A DNA stretch of 8,091 bases from Prevotella sp. UBA2756 (GTDB taxonomy: Bacteria; Bacteroidota; Bacteroidia; Bacteroidales; Bacteroidaceae): assembly GCA_002353205.1 (NCBI GenBank), contig DEJE01000040.1, positions 1 through 8,091 on the forward strand. The letters run 5' to 3'. Numbering within the stretch: position 1 is the first letter of the stretch; each line of letters starts with the position of its first letter. This document shows, piece by piece, positions 6,377 to 8,091 of this stretch. A program made the translations under genes and the position numbers. Under the pieces are notes generated by a model. That model had not been told where the DNA came from. It worked only from the letters and a program-made list of their open reading frames with translations, and ran no database searches.

Positions 6377-6856
6377 ATGATGCTACGCAGAAAGACCATA
6401 GGGGCTGCCATCGCCGCCACACTGATCGCAGCGGCAGTGGCAGCATGCGACGTGCCCATCGTCTACAGCCACTACGAGCACACACCACTGACCGGCTGGG
6501 AGCGCAACGACACACTGCTCTTCTGCATACCCCCGGTAAAAGAGCCCGGACGCTTCAACCAGCAGGTAGGACTGCGCATCGTGGACTCATACCCCTTCAC
6601 CAGCATCAGCCTCATCGTGGAGCAACGGGTGTTCCCAGGATACCGAAGCCGACGCGACACCATCAGATGCCAGCTCGTCGACGACAACGGATTCTTCGAC
6701 GGGCCGGGAGTAGACCTGCACCAAAGCACTTTCCCTCTCGGGTACATCGACCTCAAACGGGGCGACAGCCTTTGCATCAAGGTGCGACACGTCATGAAGC
6801 GAGAGATGCTGCCCGGCATCTCTGACGTAGGAATCACACTCACTGCCACACAGTAA
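6377..6856 (+). CDS. gldH: Gliding motility-associated lipoprotein GldH
   Basis: GldH is a small lipoprotein needed for gliding in Flavobacterium johnsoniae and kept by many non-gliding Bacteroidota, where its role is unclear. The 159-residue protein has a basic start, an Ala-rich hydrophobic segment and a lipobox VAAC with the acylated Cys at 24. The family pattern is easily seen after it: a Tyr-rich start, TGW (39-41), a central LRIVDSYPF block (66-74), RDT (93-95), a Gly-rich GFFDGPG turn (105-111), and the closing strand GISDVGI (147-153). Length is normal. It starts 9 bases after ricT and is probably co-translated with it. The ricT-gldH pairing is common in Bacteroidales. The adjacent right-hand gene shows a type IX-like C-terminus, consistent with but not proof of a secretion link. 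Confidence 0.9.
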   Translation: MMLRRKTIGAAIAATLIAAAVAACDVPIVYSHYEHTPLTGWERNDTLLFCIPPVKEPGRFNQQVGLRIVDSYPFTSISLIVEQRVFPGYRSRRDTIRCQLVDDNGFFDGPGVDLHQSTFPLGYIDLKRGDSLCIKVRHVMKREMLPGISDVGITLTATQ

Positions 6857-6873
6857 GTCCCCACGCCCACGCA

Positions 6874-6917
6874 CCCCCGCACCTCGTACCCCCGCACCTC
6901 GTACCTCGTACCTCGAA
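6874..6917. repeat. Compound tandem repeat (15-bp x2, 7-bp x2) between gldH and the DUF4468 gene
   Basis: CCCCCGCACCTCGTA at 6874-6888 is repeated exactly at 6889-6903, followed by CCTCGTA (6904-6910) and CCTCGAA (6911-6917). The short unit is the end of the long one, so the array grew by nested duplication. C-rich, CCTCGTA-type repeats of this sort are dispersed in Bacteroidota intergenic regions as I recall; that was not checked. Its minus-strand translation gives spurious RYEVRG repeats. Confidence 0.8.
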
Positions 6918-6943
6918 TTACAAACAAAAAAAGATCATAGAAC

Positions 6944-7675
6944 ATGAAAAGAATCTATTCATGGATGCTTACCGCCATCCTCCTTTGCGGTGCTGTCAGC
7001 AGTCAAGCACAGATCATGAAAGCTGCCGACCTCGAGAAATACGCCAAGCAACGATACGGCGAGAAATGGCTCGACGCTGCCGCCAACCTCGCCACAGGAC
7101 TGAAGCTCGACAAGAACGAGTCGCTCACATACCAACAGGTCATCGAGGTGCCCGGAAAAACACGCCAGCAACTCTACGTCGCACTGAACTACTGGGTCAC
7201 GGCAACCTTCAAGGACAAACAAGCCATCACCCTCAACGACAAGGAAGACGGATGCATCATCGTCTCATCGACCATCAACAACATCGTGGAGCACACAGGA
7301 ACGATCAACTCGTACAGCGTCAGCATCACACCCGTCATCCGACTCGACATCAAGGACGGGAAGGTGCGCGTCACATACACCGTGCAGAACTATGACATCC
7401 TGGCCGACATCACAGGCGGATGGCTAAGCTCCATCGCCAGCGACGACAGGACATTCGGCGACTCCAAGCGCAAAAAGGACGACAAGACCAACGCCAACCT
7501 CTACGATGAGCAGTGGGAAATAGCACGCCACTACCCCTTCGTGCAGAAAGATGCGCAGAAACGCACATGCGCCAAGGCTCTCGTCATGACCCACGCCTAC
7601 TCCAACGCCGTCATCGACAAGGTGGAGGAAGCCCTCAAGAACGGCATCGTCGGCAACGAAGACGACGACTGGTAA
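6944..7675 (+). CDS. Secreted DUF4468 domain protein
   Basis: This 243-residue protein is exported: residues 1-22 form a signal peptide cleaved after SQA. There is no lipobox Cys at the cleavage site, so it is probably periplasmic. About 60-150 match the DUF4468 pattern: TYQQVIEVPGKTRQQLY, a helix with WVTATF, then NDKEDGCIIV followed by alternating beta strands, a compact TBP-like fold of unknown function found in Bacteroidota. After the domain comes a charged linker (about 165-185) and a helical end finishing in EDDDW. It lies 87 bases after gldH, with the CCTCGTA repeat in the gap and no TAnnTTTG promoter seen, so it is either the last gene of the operon or has a promoter I cannot recognise. 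The domain call is from memory of the family pattern. Confidence 0.8.
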   Translation: MKRIYSWMLTAILLCGAVSSQAQIMKAADLEKYAKQRYGEKWLDAAANLATGLKLDKNESLTYQQVIEVPGKTRQQLYVALNYWVTATFKDKQAITLNDKEDGCIIVSSTINNIVEHTGTINSYSVSITPVIRLDIKDGKVRVTYTVQNYDILADITGGWLSSIASDDRTFGDSKRKKDDKTNANLYDEQWEIARHYPFVQKDAQKRTCAKALVMTHAYSNAVIDKVEEALKNGIVGNEDDDW

Positions 7676-7680
7676 AGCCC

Positions 7681-7718
7681 CAGGCCACATTTATCATTTA
7701 GGCCGCAGGCCGCATTTT
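7681..7718. repeat. Short imperfect direct repeat after the DUF4468 gene
   Basis: CAGGCCACATTT (7681-7692) recurs as CAGGCCGCATTT (7706-7717), 25 bases apart with one difference. GGCC-GCA-GGCC at 7701-7711 can form a small hairpin followed by GCATTTT, a weak terminator candidate for the operon. Confidence 0.45.
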
Positions 7719-7728
7719 CCCCGCCATT

Positions 7729-7860
7729 AGGAATTAGTTGCTGAGCAAAAAGATTTATTTTGCTCAGCAATTCAATTTAAATTGCACAGCAAAACAATTT
7801 AAATTGCACAGCAAAATCAATTAGATTGCAGAGCAAAACAAATGGAATGGCAGGGAAAAA
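7729..7860. repeat. Tandem array of six 22-bp repeats with embedded dyads
   Basis: Units start at 7729, 7751, 7773, 7795, 7817 and 7839. The units at 7773-7794 and 7795-7816 are identical; the others diverge outward, and 7839-7860 is the weakest. The identical units read C, the palindrome AATTTAAATT, and TTGCACAGCAA (a TTGC/GCAA dyad with a 3-base centre, sharing TT), then AA. The TTGCnnnGCAA dyad is kept in the first, third, fourth and fifth units, and inverted as TTGCTCAGCAA in the second. There are no unique spacers, so it is not CRISPR. The array fills most of the first half of the non-coding region 7676-8021 between two convergent genes. Its role is unknown. Confidence 0.8.
7738..7770. 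repeat. Perfect 13-bp inverted repeat at the start of the array
   Basis: TTGCTGAGCAAAA (7738-7750) pairs exactly with TTTTGCTCAGCAA (7758-7770) around a 7-base loop. It is made by the first two units of the 22-bp array. It lies 62 bases after the DUF4468 stop and could end that transcript, but only TTCAATTT follows, so it is a weak intrinsic terminator on the plus strand. Confidence 0.6.
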
Positions 7861-7939
7861 CGAACGGCATGGCATTTGAAACGCATTCATCCTGCAAAAC
7901 AAAACGCCTCGTTTTCCCTCTGCAGAGAGCAGAAAAAGA

Positions 7940-7980
7940 AGAGTGGATAGTTTCTTGCTGACCAAAAAACTATCCACTCT
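7940..7980 (-). terminator. 14-bp perfect hairpin, terminator for the minus-strand gene
   Basis: AGAGTGGATAGTTT (7940-7953) pairs perfectly with AAACTATCCACTCT (7967-7980) around a 13-base loop. Read on the minus strand it is followed by TCTTTTTCT, a good U-rich tail, 41 bases past the stop of the gene at 8022. On the plus strand the tail is CCACTTTC, so it would be weaker there. Confidence 0.7.
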
Positions 7981-8002
7981 CCACTTTCAATTATCAACTG
8001 AA

Positions 8003-8024
8003 AGCTGTCATCTATCAGCTGTCA
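8003..8024. repeat. AGCTGTCA direct repeat at the 3' end of the right-hand gene
   Basis: AGCTGTCA occurs at 8003-8010 and 8017-8024; the second copy overlaps the stop codon of the minus-strand gene. The surrounding TATCAACTG and TCTATCAG runs look like a degenerate simple repeat. Confidence 0.4.
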
Positions 8025-8091
8025 CCTGACCATCACTTTCTTTCCGTTGATGACGAACACGCCGCGCAATGGGTTCTTCACCTGCTGTCCG
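8022..8091 (-). CDS. C-terminal end of a secreted protein with a type IX-like sorting tail (partial)
   Basis: On the minus strand the frame runs from the window edge to TGA at 8024-8022 and gives 22 residues ending GVFVINGKKVMVR. The pattern G-[VIL]-[YF]-[VI]-x-N-G-K-K-V is the last strand of the C-terminal domain that directs proteins through the type IX secretion system, common on large extracellular enzymes and adhesins of Prevotella and Porphyromonas. The body of the protein lies outside the window, so its activity is unknown. It converges with the DUF4468 gene and is followed by the hairpin terminator at 7940-7980. Confidence 0.65.
   Translation of the reverse strand, partial: GQQVKNPLRGVFVINGKKVMVR

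Noticed and set aside
5767..6825. 352-codon plus frame across ricT and gldH
   Set aside because: Arg/Gln/His-rich shifted frame spanning two well-supported genes.
7729..7860. CRISPR array
   Set aside because: Units abut with no unique spacers, are 22 bp long and diverge; no cas genes are present.
7777..7977. Minus-strand 66-codon frame over the 22-bp array
   Set aside because: The product is only translated repeat, and it runs through a terminator hairpin.

Overview
The window looks like a chromosomal segment of a Bacteroidota bacterium, most likely order Bacteroidales and Prevotella-like. The clues are promoters of the TTTG-(19-20 nt)-TAnnTTTG type, A-rich leaders in place of Shine-Dalgarno sites, a GldH lipoprotein, a DUF4468 protein, a truncated C-terminus of the kind found on type IX-secreted proteins, and a GC-rich core. 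The organism call is inference; no rRNA or marker phylogeny was possible.

Left edge (1-923): an AT-rich stretch unlike the rest. It holds one gene for a coiled-coil, two-helix membrane protein (103-774), a 22-codon tail of an uncertain upstream gene, and about 150 non-coding bases with short direct repeats (TGCAAA x3, ACGCCAA x3) and a hairpin. This abuts the 3' end of a minus-strand tRNA-Pro(GGG) gene (924-996). The arrangement resembles the end of an integrative element inserted at a tRNA 3' end, but no integrase and no second attachment copy lie in the window.

Middle left (997-2733): two opposed promoters separate the tRNA gene from a secreted family 2 carbohydrate esterase (1119-2216). 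A convergent gene (2230-2733, minus) encodes a secreted, low-complexity protein of unknown function with its own promoter.

Central operon (2945-7675, plus): metF (methylenetetrahydrofolate reductase), holB (DNA polymerase III delta'), ricT (PSP1-domain Fe-S protein), gldH (lipoprotein) and a secreted DUF4468 protein. metF and holB are one base apart and ricT and gldH nine bases apart, so they are probably co-transcribed from the TAnnTTTG element before metF. The holB-ricT pair is also conserved in Bacillus.

Right edge (7676-8091): about 345 non-coding bases holding a six-unit tandem array of 22-bp repeats with embedded dyads, a strong hairpin that reads as a terminator for the minus strand, and the last 22 codons of a minus-strand gene that appears to encode a secreted protein with a type IX-like C-terminus.

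I see no complete new defence, CRISPR or biosynthetic system. The best leads are the tRNA-associated element end (with a mispaired anticodon stem that may mark a chimeric tRNA) and the 22-bp repeat array.
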